Source: Planctomycetota bacterium (GTDB lineage Bacteria; Planctomycetota; Phycisphaerae; Phycisphaerales; UBA1924). From it: a stretch of 51,686 bases of DNA. The translations under genes and the position numbers were made by a program. The notes under the pieces were generated by a model that was not told the DNA's origin, made no database searches, and saw nothing but the letters and a program-made list of their open reading frames with translations. The number at the start of each line of letters is the position of its first letter. Positions within the stretch are counted from its first letter, which is position 1. Where the stretch lies: the NCBI GenBank assembly GCA_963204725.1, contig CAUJHH010000030.1:1-51686 (forward strand), in the 5' to 3' direction. Below are positions 35,472-44,312 of the stretch, in pieces.

Positions 35472-35981
35472 GTGATACGAAACCGATCAAGCTGGCGACT
35501 GCTGGGCTCGGTCGCGGGAGCTCTGGTGCTCTTCCTCGTGAGTGCCTGCGGGGGTTCGCGCTCAGACGACGTCGCGGGCGACGCAGAGGCGCCAATCGTC
35601 AAACCTTCGGCGAGCGAACCTGGGTATGACAAAGAGCTCTATCGCGCGGCCGAGCGAGGAAACCGCACCATTGTCGAAGAGCGGTTGCGGGCCGGCGCGG
35701 ATCTCAACGCGCCGAATCCGGCGAGGGGTTGGACGCCTCTTCACGCGGCGGCATACAACGGGCATAAGAAGCTGGTGGCGTACATGCTTACCAGCGGTGC
35801 GAATCCGAACGCGCAGGACGCGGATGGGAATACTCCGCTTCACCTTGCCGCCGGGCGCGGACACGCGGATACGACGGCCGCGCTGATGGGCGCGAGTGAT
35901 CTATCGCTGCGGAATCACGCTGGAAAGTCGGCTCGTGAAGTGGCAAGTCCGAGCGTGCTCGTCTACTTTCCGAAGGGGTGA
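35472..35981 (+). CDS. Ankyrin-repeat lipoprotein
   Basis: The start GTG 35472 has GAGGAG about 8 nt upstream; a longer frame from 35412 has no such site. The N-terminus (LLGSVAGALVLFLVSAC) is a lipoprotein signal with lipobox LVSAC. Ankyrin repeats follow (ELYRAAERGNRTIVEERLRA, GWTPLHAAAYNGHKKLVAYM, GNTPLHLAAGRGHADTTAAL). About 169 residues, a protein-binding periplasmic lipoprotein. Its stop overlaps the next gene's GTG start by 4 nt, so the two are coupled. Confidence 0.85.
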   Translation: MIRNRSSWRLLGSVAGALVLFLVSACGGSRSDDVAGDAEAPIVKPSASEPGYDKELYRAAERGNRTIVEERLRAGADLNAPNPARGWTPLHAAAYNGHKKLVAYMLTSGANPNAQDADGNTPLHLAAGRGHADTTAALMGASDLSLRNHAGKSAREVASPSVLVYFPKG

Positions 35982-37276
35982 CGGGGCTGAGGAGCACGTC
36001 GGAAGTCACCGGATTGATCGCTCCACCACAGGTCACTGACTGCGAGGGACGGGTGAACGAGGTTCGCTTTGTCGTCGTCATCCCGACGTATAACCACGGC
36101 CGCAGCGTCGCGGACGTGGTCCGACGGACCATGGCGTTGGGTCTTGACGTGATCGTCGTCAACGATGGATCAACGGACGATACTGCGGCGGTGCTCGATG
36201 AGTTAGAGCGATCGAGCGCGAGGGGTGGCCTCGAAGTCAGGGCGCATGAGAGGAATCTCGGGAAGGCCGCGGCGCTGCGCACGGGCTTCGCCATCGCGGC
36301 AGCGCGAGGGGCAACGCACGCCGGGACCATCGATGCGGATGGGCAACTGGATCCTGAAGACCTGCCAGCCCTGATGGCCGAGGCCGCGCGGCATCCATCG
36401 GCCCTGATCATCGGGCGGCGGCCTGATCGGATGGATGCGTGCCCGACGCGCTGCGCTCTTGGGCGCAGGTACGCGAGTCTTGCGGTGCTCGCGCAGACGG
36501 GCCTGCGACTGGGTGACACACAATGCGGTCTTCGCGTGTATCCGCTCGATCCGCTCGAGAACGCGGGTTGCCGAACGGCGGGATACGCCTTTGAGACAGA
36601 GGTGATCACGCGCATGGCCTGGGCGGGTCACGAGGTTCGAGAGGTGCCCGTGGGGTGTCGGTACTTTGACCGTGCGGACCGCGTGAGCCACTGGAGGCCA
36701 TGGCGCGACTCTCTGAGGCAGGGCGTTCTCCATGCCAAGCTGGCTGGTCTCGCGCTCGTGCCCCGGACGCGGGCCTCGCGTTCGTCGCGCGACGGAACGA
36801 GATCGAGATTGCATCGCCTGATCACATGGCTGAACCCCCTCAGGTCTTGGCGTGAGGTGCGTGAAGGCCGGATTGGCGATCTGGAACTTGCCTCGGGCCT
36901 GGCAATCGGAGCAATGATCGGATCCTCGCCGTTCTACGGGCTTCACACGTTGATGAGTGTGTACGTGGCATGGAGGCTTCACCAGCATCCCGCGGCGGTT
37001 GTGCTCGGATCGCAGGTCTCTATTCCGCCCTTCGGCGTGCTCTTGGCAGCCGCCTCAATGTGGTTCGGGCACCTGATCTTGACCGGCGATCCCAGCCACC
37101 TCGGATCGGCGCGTCTCACGTGGGAGAGCGTCTGGCAGATCCCCGTTCGAGGGTTTGCCGAATGGCTGGTTGGCAGTCTGCTCCTTGGACCGATCGTCGC
37201 AGCCCTCGCGTTTGCCCTGGGGCTGGCGATCGCTCGCGGGGCGCGCCGGTCAGCTCAGTTGACCGGGACATCCTGA
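35978..37276 (+). CDS. GT2 glycosyltransferase fused to DUF2062 domain
   Basis: A 432-residue protein starting at GTG 35978 (GTGA overlap). Residues about 26-250 are a GT-A fold of family 2 (VRFVVVIPTYNHGRSVADVV, VIVVNDGSTDDTAAVLDELE, GTIDADGQLDPEDLP). Residues about 290-430 are DUF2062 with several membrane helices (GLAIGAMIGSSPFYGLHTLM). The DXD-like DADGQ and the ND nucleotide-sugar motif are present. It likely transfers a sugar to a polyprenyl or lipid carrier at the membrane. In xanthomonadin loci a GT2 enzyme decorates the aryl polyene. Its 3' end overlaps the convergent deacetylase gene by 22 nt. Confidence 0.87.
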   Translation: MTGLRSTSEVTGLIAPPQVTDCEGRVNEVRFVVVIPTYNHGRSVADVVRRTMALGLDVIVVNDGSTDDTAAVLDELERSSARGGLEVRAHERNLGKAAALRTGFAIAAARGATHAGTIDADGQLDPEDLPALMAEAARHPSALIIGRRPDRMDACPTRCALGRRYASLAVLAQTGLRLGDTQCGLRVYPLDPLENAGCRTAGYAFETEVITRMAWAGHEVREVPVGCRYFDRADRVSHWRPWRDSLRQGVLHAKLAGLALVPRTRASRSSRDGTRSRLHRLITWLNPLRSWREVREGRIGDLELASGLAIGAMIGSSPFYGLHTLMSVYVAWRLHQHPAAVVLGSQVSIPPFGVLLAAASMWFGHLILTGDPSHLGSARLTWESVWQIPVRGFAEWLVGSLLLGPIVAALAFALGLAIARGARRSAQLTGTS

Positions 37277-38019
37277 GCCGGCGGCACCTCGAGCAGCTTG
37301 TCCAGTGCGGCAATGGCGAGCCCGCGAGCTTGCAGGCGAGAGATGAGCTCCGGGAGCGCGGCGGCAGTTGCGCTCAGCGGACGCTCGCTGGCCGGATCAC
37401 GGCCGTCATGGAGCAGCAGGATCTCGCCGGAGCGAGCGAGTGACACTCGGTCGACGACCGCGTCCGGGGTGGTTGGGACGCCGTCAAAGGCGCGGCGGCT
37501 CCATGTCACGACAGGGGTGCCGCACTCGCGAGCGGCCCGCATGACGATCGGAGACTTGAAGCCCATTGGGGGACGGAAGAAGCTGGGCGGTTGGCCGATG
37601 ATTTCGCGGACGACTTCCGAGGTGCTACGGATCTGGTCGATCCAGTATGTCAAACCGCGGAACATACCGAGTCGGGCGTGATCGAAGGTGTGGTTCCCAA
37701 TGAGATGGCCCTCGGCGTGGATGCGCTCGATGAGTCCCGGGTGTTCCTCGGCGTATCGCCCTATGACAAAGAAGGCAGCAGAAACGCGGTGATGCGCGAG
37801 TGTGTCGAGAATCGCCTCGGTCTGGCCGGGACACGGGCCGTCATCGAACGTGAGGGCCACGGCATTGGTCCTGCTCCATGGCGCTCGCGAAATGACAGGG
37901 CCGAAGAGCGAGCTCCCGGGAACGAAGGTGCCGTGCGCGAGGAGCGTGGCCCCCGCGATTCCCACCGCCACCGCGCCGATGCCGACGAGGGAGTTGTCAA
38001 CCGGCATGAAGGGGCTCAT
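37255..38019 (-). CDS. Polysaccharide deacetylase (NodB-type)
   Basis: A 254-residue protein with the NodB motifs TFDDGPCPGQT (motif 1), GHLIGNHTFDHARLG (metal-binding His pair) and FFRPPMGFKSP (motif 3), plus LLHDGRD near the end. An N-terminal hydrophobic stretch (VGIGAVAVGIAGATLLAHG) probably anchors or exports it. These enzymes remove N- or O-acetyl groups from peptidoglycan or exopolysaccharide. It is the last gene of the operon, overlapping the lipoprotein stop by 4 nt. Its role in pigment or envelope assembly is inference. Confidence 0.88.
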   Translation of the reverse strand: MSPFMPVDNSLVGIGAVAVGIAGATLLAHGTFVPGSSLFGPVISRAPWSRTNAVALTFDDGPCPGQTEAILDTLAHHRVSAAFFVIGRYAEEHPGLIERIHAEGHLIGNHTFDHARLGMFRGLTYWIDQIRSTSEVVREIIGQPPSFFRPPMGFKSPIVMRAARECGTPVVTWSRRAFDGVPTTPDAVVDRVSLARSGEILLLHDGRDPASERPLSATAAALPELISRLQARGLAIAALDKLLEVPPAQDVPVN

Positions 38020-39506
38020 CGGGGCTTCCGATCGGGATCAAAGGTCGGCTCAATTGTTGGGAGCACATCCGAGCTGCGCAGAGGGCCCGGAGCTCGACCC
38101 GTCATCGTAAAGAGCACAGCGGCGCTGTCGATCTGATCGAATCCGCCGTGCGTGGAAAGCATGGTGATGTACCGTTCCATGGACGAGAGGCCCACAAAGA
38201 AACCGGGCGCGGTGGTGACCATGACGTCGGGCGTGCTGACGATCGCTCCATGGAAGGCGTCCCAAACGCGGCGCGGGGCATCGGGCCATCGATGATCGAC
38301 CGTCGCATCGAACCAGTCGCGATCGGAGGCGTAGCCCTCCGGATCAAGCGATCCTGTCGCGCGGAGGCGGTCGATCACGAGCTCATAGTCGAGCACGTCG
38401 GCGTCAAGGGGCACGTACCTGAAGGAACCGCTGCGGTGCTCGATGCAGGCACGACCTGCGCTGGTCTGAATGATGACGCGCTCGCCCTCCTGGTACATCG
38501 CCATGTTGATCTCCGGAACTGCACACAGAGCGTCGGCGACGCGTGCTGGCTGCCTGGTGTGGATCCCAGCGTAGTTGAGGAGCCCATCGAGTTCGACTAC
38601 AACGTCGGCGTCGTCGAGGAGGCGGTCGCCCGGTGAGAAGCCGCGAGACTTCAGGAGTGCGGGCAGATCGATCCGAGAACCCGCGATGAAGTTATGGCCG
38701 TGATCGGCGACAACGCTGATCTTGATGGCGCCTCGGCGTTCATGCAGTATGTTGATGCAGAGCTGCTCGAGTCCGTCAAGCACTTCGTTGAGGCCATCCA
38801 TCCCATGCTTGCTCACCATGCCGGCCGTGCTGGCAACGTACACGATGGTGACGCGGTCTGGGCTGTCGTTGAGTGCGAGACGGACTCGGGCGAGTTCGGT
38901 TTGGAAGCACGCTCGGGGACGGAGGAAGGAGAGCCCGTTCTCCCAGTACTTGAGGCGGTAGTGGAGTCGCCTCTCCCATGGATTCTTGTCGCCATTGGCA
39001 CGTGCCATGATCCGATCTTGACGTCTGCCGCTGGCGCGGTCGTAGTACTGATTGATGGCGCCGCCGAGGGGCGGTGCGTGCAGGAGCTGGGTGAAGATAA
39101 GGCCGCTCATGGTCGGGAACGGCGGTATGACCTTGCGTGGCTCGTCGAACCACGTCCACTCGGAGGCGGCTGCACGGGCGGCCGCGGGCTCGAAGGGGAC
39201 CGAGTCCAAGAGGATGATAAGGTGCGGGACACGCTCTGGTGGGTACTCGTGCAGACGGAAGACGCGATCATCGACGCCGTCCTCATCGTCGTCATAGCAG
39301 AGCAGATCCAATCGACCGAGCTCGTCGGCACGAATGTGAAAGTCGACCGCTCCGTTGCTGTCTACGTCGTACGCCAAGTGGCCCGGCGCGCGCAGCGTTG
39401 GGCTCTTGGGGAAGTCAAGCCCCTTTCCGCTCAGCACACAGCCGCCTATCGGAAGGCCCATCGCGGCGATCCCAGCCGTCACAAGCGTCGGAATGCGGCG
39501 GGTCAT
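38016..39506 (-). CDS. Alkaline-phosphatase-fold lipoprotein
   Basis: I take ATG 39506 because it overlaps the MMPL stop by 4 nt and gives a lipoprotein signal (VTAGIAAMGLPIGGC); the frame is open further upstream without coding signs. About 496 residues. VPHLIILLDSVPF, KISVVADHGHN and LSTHGGFDQIDSAAVLFTMT resemble the strands and metal-binding turns of alkaline phosphatase and type I phosphodiesterase superfamily enzymes. The VADHG motif corresponds to the metal site; the usual nucleophile Ser/Thr is uncertain (LDSVP). This gene is unusual for an aryl-polyene operon. A phospho- or sulfo-transferase or an anchoring function is possible. Confidence 0.7.
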   Translation of the reverse strand: MTRRIPTLVTAGIAAMGLPIGGCVLSGKGLDFPKSPTLRAPGHLAYDVDSNGAVDFHIRADELGRLDLLCYDDDEDGVDDRVFRLHEYPPERVPHLIILLDSVPFEPAAARAAASEWTWFDEPRKVIPPFPTMSGLIFTQLLHAPPLGGAINQYYDRASGRRQDRIMARANGDKNPWERRLHYRLKYWENGLSFLRPRACFQTELARVRLALNDSPDRVTIVYVASTAGMVSKHGMDGLNEVLDGLEQLCINILHERRGAIKISVVADHGHNFIAGSRIDLPALLKSRGFSPGDRLLDDADVVVELDGLLNYAGIHTRQPARVADALCAVPEINMAMYQEGERVIIQTSAGRACIEHRSGSFRYVPLDADVLDYELVIDRLRATGSLDPEGYASDRDWFDATVDHRWPDAPRRVWDAFHGAIVSTPDVMVTTAPGFFVGLSSMERYITMLSTHGGFDQIDSAAVLFTMTGRAPGPLRSSDVLPTIEPTFDPDRKPR

Positions 39507-42067
39507 GCGAGAAATCTCCTCTTTCGTCCGTTGCACCATACGAGCAGCGGCAACAGGACAAACAGGCACGCGACAAAGGAGCCGGCCACACCCACGAGCA
39601 TGGCGAGGCCGAGCGAACGAACAGCGGGTGTGTGGGTCCAGATCAGCATGCCGAAGCCGAGGGCGGTGGTCATACTCGTACACGTGATCGCGTGAATGGT
39701 GGGCGAAAACGCGAGGCGGGCGTCGGCGCTGTTGCCTGCGGCGCGCCTCGCGGTCGAGACAAGAAATATGCCGCTGTCCACCGCGATGCCCGCCAGCAGT
39801 GGAAAGGCGACGACGTTGACGGGATTCAGGCGCTCACCCAGAGCTGACATGGCTCCAAAGATGCAGAGAAACGCGACAAGCACGGGAATCATCGCGAGAA
39901 GGACCGCGACGAGCTGGCGGAGCAGCAGGTACAGCCACAAGACGACCAGCGTGACGGAGATCAAGCCGAATCGTGTGAGGTCGCGTCGGGCAGCAAGCTC
40001 GAGGTCATGCGAGATCACGGACATTCCGGTGAGTGTCGCGCCTGGCATGTCCTGAAGGAGCGATCGCACCCGCTCGATCATACCGGCTCGCATGTCACGC
40101 TCGGAGGCCTCGTTGGTTGCTCGTACCAGCAGCAGCGCCTGCCGCGGATGAACGCTCGGATCGTCGACCGTGGCCGCCGGCAGGAACAGTCGAGCAATCT
40201 CGGGGTGGAGCAGCACGTCGGAGAGCTCCGGCGCATCCGTCGTGGTGAGAATCCGGCGCAGGAACTCGGTAGAACCCGCGAACGCTTCGGCATTGAACTC
40301 GCTGTCATGATACTGATTGACCACACCGGCCACGATTGCTTCGACGTCGAGGGCCTGCAGGTCCCGGGCGCGTTGTGCGGCTAGTCTTGGGTCCGGCACG
40401 AGCATTGACAGGCCGAGCGTGCCGGAGACGCCGGCTCGCTGAGCCTCAGGTGAAGCCAGGCGCTTGGCGACCTCATGCGACCGCTCGACGAGCGCAGTGG
40501 GGGAGTCGCCAGCGACGTGGACGAAAAGGGTCTCGCCGAGGTCGCGGTACCTCGCGCGGATGAGACGCCCCGTCTCGATCGCCGAGTTGGGCTCCGGATG
40601 CAGGACTGTCGGGTCCGTCTCAAAGGGCGGGGCGAATCCGGGTGTCGTCGCGATGCACAGCACAGCCGCACCGACGATCGCTGCGCCTGCAGCAAGCGTG
40701 GACCGGGGGTGGTCGAAAGCGAACGACGCGACTGAAGACGCAGCGCGAACGGGCCGCGCGGCGTCGCCGTCGGCGGGAGCCGGGCCGCGTCGCGGCCGCA
40801 GGGCAAGCAGCGCGGGCAGGACCAGCCATACAGACAGAAGCGCCCCAACGAGACCGAGGCATCCGAGCACCGCGAAGTGCTGCAGCATGCGGATCTGGCT
40901 CATGGCGATCGTGCCGAAGCCAAGAAGCGATGTCACGCATGCCGCGATGAGCGTGGGCGCCAGTGTGCTCGCGGTCTCCAAGGACGCCTGGTGGGAGGGC
41001 AGGCCCGTGCGCGTGGCCTGATCGTGGTGAGATCTGAAGTGAATCGCGTAATCCACTCCAAGGCCTGCCAGCATCGCCCCCAGGACTGCCGAGAGGGGGG
41101 TGAGCGAGTCCGCGAGCAGTGCGTACACGCCGAACGCACCCACCACGCCGATTCCGGCGGAGAGTGCGATGGTCACGGGCGCCAGCACGCGTCGATAGGC
41201 CGCGATAAGAAAGAGCGTGATCAGCACGCCTGACCCGACGGTGCTCGTGATCGCGTCGCTTCGTATGGCTGTTGCGGTGATGGCGGCAACGGCATATCCG
41301 CCGCCGATGCGGACGTCCAGCGACTCAGTGTTGACACGTTCAGCGATGTCGGTGACTGCTGAGGTGAACCGCTTCGAGAACTCGATGTCGTTGACCGGCT
41401 TGGCCCCAGAGACCCGGATCAGGATCGCGCGTCGATCATCTGAGAACTCGGCGCTCGGGCGCGGACCTGCATCGGGCGAGAACGTGCTCAGGAAAAACTC
41501 TCGGAGTCGGAGGGGATCCTCCAGCAGCTGCTTCGCCAGCGCTCCCGCTCCCGGTCCCGGTGCCGCGAGCAGTGCCGTATTCTGCCGCAGCTGCTCGCGG
41601 ACCTGATCTGGGTGCAGGCGGCCGAGCAGAGCCTGGTAGGACGCCTCGTCGAGCCAGAGCGCGCCTGCCGGGAGAGCGACTTGGCGGAAATAGGTCTCGA
41701 ACGAGTCGTCGGGCGTGTACCGCACGCCGGTGACGCCCGCTGCGGATGCGTCTGGCTCCTCCCCTGCCGCAACAAAGCGAGCGGCGTATCCGACCAGCAG
41801 TCGTTCCGCTTCGGTCTCGGTCGCCGTCGCTGACGCTGAGACGAGCACGAGTAGGTCTTCCGCGGTGTGAAAGTCGTCGGTGATGCGAGCGATCGCCTCG
41901 GCAGCGGGATCGTCGCCGCCGAGTATGCCCGAGAGTGTGGAGTCGATCCGCACACGTGAGAGCGAGGCAATCGCGATCGCGAGGATGATCGACGCGAGCG
42001 ATAGAATCAGCCAGGGACGCTTGGATGCGAACGCCACGATGGCAGTGTGCGGTCGAGAGGATGGCAT
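39503..42067 (-). CDS. MMPL/RND-family exporter
   Basis: The ATG 42067 follows the lipoprotein gene with a 1-nt overlap (TGATG). About 854 residues. The layout is N-terminal TM1 (WLILSLASIILAIAIASLSR), a large periplasmic loop, five TMs (ITSTVGSGVLITLFLIAAYR; GIGVVGAFGVYALL; AMLAGLGVDYAIHF), then a second TM, loop and TM block ending in LVVLWLYLLLRQLVAVLLAM and SFVACLFVLLPLLVW. The GLGVDYAIHF motif is typical of MMPL/hydrophobe-exporter RND proteins. Aryl-polyene and xanthomonadin loci carry such an exporter for lipid-linked product. Confidence 0.92.
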   Translation of the reverse strand: MPSSRPHTAIVAFASKRPWLILSLASIILAIAIASLSRVRIDSTLSGILGGDDPAAEAIARITDDFHTAEDLLVLVSASATATETEAERLLVGYAARFVAAGEEPDASAAGVTGVRYTPDDSFETYFRQVALPAGALWLDEASYQALLGRLHPDQVREQLRQNTALLAAPGPGAGALAKQLLEDPLRLREFFLSTFSPDAGPRPSAEFSDDRRAILIRVSGAKPVNDIEFSKRFTSAVTDIAERVNTESLDVRIGGGYAVAAITATAIRSDAITSTVGSGVLITLFLIAAYRRVLAPVTIALSAGIGVVGAFGVYALLADSLTPLSAVLGAMLAGLGVDYAIHFRSHHDQATRTGLPSHQASLETASTLAPTLIAACVTSLLGFGTIAMSQIRMLQHFAVLGCLGLVGALLSVWLVLPALLALRPRRGPAPADGDAARPVRAASSVASFAFDHPRSTLAAGAAIVGAAVLCIATTPGFAPPFETDPTVLHPEPNSAIETGRLIRARYRDLGETLFVHVAGDSPTALVERSHEVAKRLASPEAQRAGVSGTLGLSMLVPDPRLAAQRARDLQALDVEAIVAGVVNQYHDSEFNAEAFAGSTEFLRRILTTTDAPELSDVLLHPEIARLFLPAATVDDPSVHPRQALLLVRATNEASERDMRAGMIERVRSLLQDMPGATLTGMSVISHDLELAARRDLTRFGLISVTLVVLWLYLLLRQLVAVLLAMIPVLVAFLCIFGAMSALGERLNPVNVVAFPLLAGIAVDSGIFLVSTARRAAGNSADARLAFSPTIHAITCTSMTTALGFGMLIWTHTPAVRSLGLAMLVGVAGSFVACLFVLLPLLVWCNGRKRRFLA

Positions 42068-42825
42068 CACGGGCTCCGAGTGGCACGCCGAGGTGGATCG
42101 AACGCGCGTGGCGGCAGTTCGCCCTGCAACTCGATCTCGCGCAATCGGATCGTGACGCTTCCACGTGGGTGCAAGATCGCCCACGTGCGGGGCCATGCGA
42201 TTCCATCGATCATGTGGTAATCTCGCAGTTCGATTGAGAGCGAGTGGTCCCGGCTCACATCGGTTGTCTCGAACCGACGGGGCGTCAGGGTCTCGCGGTC
42301 GATCACGCACCTGATGGGCTCGCCCTCGATCCGCCCCATGATGACGAGTCGGTTCTGCGTGGTCCGCTCCTCATCGACGAGCGCCGACTCATAGAACTCC
42401 GGGGAAAGCAGCACGCACGCCCGACGGATTCCTTGGGCGACGCGCAGGAGGTCGGCGGCCTGTTCCTCGGTCTGCTCCTCGGGAGCGAGCAGCCAGAGCT
42501 CGTCGTCTCGGAGCGTGACATCGAACACTGCCCGGGAGAGCTTCCAAGCGCGAAGACGGAACGTGCCGGGCCACTCCCCGACGAAGGCCGCGTCAAGGCG
42601 AACGCTGGAGCCGCCGGACTGATCGAGATCCACGGCTGCACTGGACTGGATAGTGCGCACGCTTGCCAACCGGTCCGCGATGACCTGGATCGAATCGTCG
42701 CCGCTCATTCGGGGGTGCGTGGGGAGAGCCGATCGGCAGCCGAGGCTGAACGAAATCGAGATCCCGGCAAGAATCATCGGGATGTGGCGCACGCGGAATG
42801 AGAGCAGTGTCTGGCGATGGTTCAT
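42067..42825 (-). CDS. Periplasmic/outer-membrane lipoprotein, LolB-like
   Basis: I choose ATG 42825, which overlaps the ligase stop by 4 nt; a longer frame to 43062 has no coding character. About 252 residues with a lipoprotein signal (MILAGISISFSLGC). The body is beta-rich: IQSSAAVDLDQSGG, TFRLRAWKLSRAVFDVTLRD, ELWLLAPEEQ, RFETTDVSRDHSLSIELRD. This resembles the LolA/LolB fold that binds acyl chains in a cavity. Together with the LolA-like gene at 49796 it would carry a lipidated product to the outer membrane. That function is inferred from context. Confidence 0.75.
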   Translation of the reverse strand: MNHRQTLLSFRVRHIPMILAGISISFSLGCRSALPTHPRMSGDDSIQVIADRLASVRTIQSSAAVDLDQSGGSSVRLDAAFVGEWPGTFRLRAWKLSRAVFDVTLRDDELWLLAPEEQTEEQAADLLRVAQGIRRACVLLSPEFYESALVDEERTTQNRLVIMGRIEGEPIRCVIDRETLTPRRFETTDVSRDHSLSIELRDYHMIDGIAWPRTWAILHPRGSVTIRLREIELQGELPPRAFDPPRRATRSP

Positions 42826-44312
42826 GATGACACCAGCAGGTGCCGAAGGAGCTTGCCCGTCGCCGTGCGCGGGAGCGAACCTACGGCCTCGAACACGCGT
42901 GGGAGCTTGTAGGGGGAGAGGCGTTCGCGCGCGAAGGCGCGAACATCGTCGGTGCTGAACGCCGCACCCTCGCGCGGCACGATCAGCAGACGCAGCCGAA
43001 CAATGGTCGCTGAAAGAGGCATCGGCACGAGTGCGCAGTCCGCGATCTCGGGATGCTCGCACATCACCCGCTCCACCTCGGCGGGGTTCACCTTCAAGCC
43101 GCCGACATCGATGAGGTGCTTCAAACGTCCGGTCACGTACAGTCGGCCTGACGCGTCTAAGCGTCCGAGGTCGCCGGTCCGGAAGTGACCGTCCGCCAGC
43201 TCAAGCGGCTCCTGGAGATACTCCGCGAGCATTGTCGGTGAGCGTACGGCGATCTCGCCCACCGAATCGGAGGCCTGCAAGACTCCCCCGTTGTCGGGAC
43301 AGAGAATGCGCACGCTGACTCCGGGGAGGGGAGTGCCGACGCTTCGCGGGTCAAAGCCCGGATCCTGCGGCAAGTCAATCGCAACCGTGCCGAGCTCGGT
43401 CGCGCCATAGAGCTGGCCCACATTCAGCCCGCACCGGGAGCGCAGGCTGGCGTGGATGTGCTCGGGCAGCGGACTGCCGGCGGAAAGTGAGAGACGAAGA
43501 TCGGCACTTGGACGGAACGTCGGTGAGCGTGCCAGAGCGTCGAACATGAAGGGCACGCCAGGGAAGGCCGTGATCGACCCGCTGGTCAGGAGCGAGTGAA
43601 CGTGCGCAAGCTCGAAGCCGTTCATCACATGCATCGTGGCGCCGGCGAGAATGACGGCAACCAGGAGATCGACGCCATAAGAGTGCGACATCGGAACGAC
43701 GAGCAGCAGCCCATCATGCCGTTCGAGACCCATCCCGCGGGCAACACCGCGAGCGTTGGCGTCGAGCGAGGTCTCGGTCCGACGCACGAGCTTTGTCGAT
43801 CCGCTCGTGCCTGAACTTTGAAGCAGAACACTCCCGGTGATCGAACGTTTGCGAGCGAGGTCAGGGTCAAGCGCGGCGGAGCGCCGGCCTTCCAGCGTGA
43901 GGTGACAGAGGGGCGGAAGTGGGTTGGATCCGATGATCGCCGAGGCTCCCATCCGCTGCGCAGAGAGTTTCAGTTCGTGGGAAGTCGCGGCGGGGTGCAC
44001 AGGCGAGATGCAGATGCCAGCGTGCAACCCGGCGAGGAACCAGGCGGCAAACTCGAAGCCACTGGGAAGGTGAAGGATCGCGGTCTGTGACTGTTTGAGA
44101 TGCCGTTGCAACAGCCCGGAGGCGGACGCGACCGCACGCGCGAGGTCGCTGTACGTATGACGCGTGCTGGGCCGGCCATTGGAGTCGTACGTACAGAAGG
44201 CGGGCTCATCTGGCATGCATCGCGACCACTCGCCCAGACACTCAAAGATGGTGGGGTCGGCATAGCCCCGCGGTTTCTCGTGCGAGCCTGCGGCGCTGTC
44301 GTGGCCGCTCAT
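42822..44312 (-). CDS. AMP-dependent acyl/aryl-acid ligase
   Basis: A 496-residue adenylate-forming enzyme. A3 is LLQSSGTSGSTKLVRRTE, A5 is QLYGATELGTVAIDLP, A7 is GHFRTGDLGRLD, and A10 carries the catalytic Lys in PRTATGKLLRHL. It activates an acid as the acyl-AMP and can load CoA or an ACP. Next to a chorismatase it probably activates a hydroxybenzoate starter. Overlaps of 4 nt on both sides show it is translated with the halogenase and lipoprotein. The substrate is inferred, not shown. Confidence 0.9.
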   Translation of the reverse strand: MSGHDSAAGSHEKPRGYADPTIFECLGEWSRCMPDEPAFCTYDSNGRPSTRHTYSDLARAVASASGLLQRHLKQSQTAILHLPSGFEFAAWFLAGLHAGICISPVHPAATSHELKLSAQRMGASAIIGSNPLPPLCHLTLEGRRSAALDPDLARKRSITGSVLLQSSGTSGSTKLVRRTETSLDANARGVARGMGLERHDGLLLVVPMSHSYGVDLLVAVILAGATMHVMNGFELAHVHSLLTSGSITAFPGVPFMFDALARSPTFRPSADLRLSLSAGSPLPEHIHASLRSRCGLNVGQLYGATELGTVAIDLPQDPGFDPRSVGTPLPGVSVRILCPDNGGVLQASDSVGEIAVRSPTMLAEYLQEPLELADGHFRTGDLGRLDASGRLYVTGRLKHLIDVGGLKVNPAEVERVMCEHPEIADCALVPMPLSATIVRLRLLIVPREGAAFSTDDVRAFARERLSPYKLPRVFEAVGSLPRTATGKLLRHLLVSS

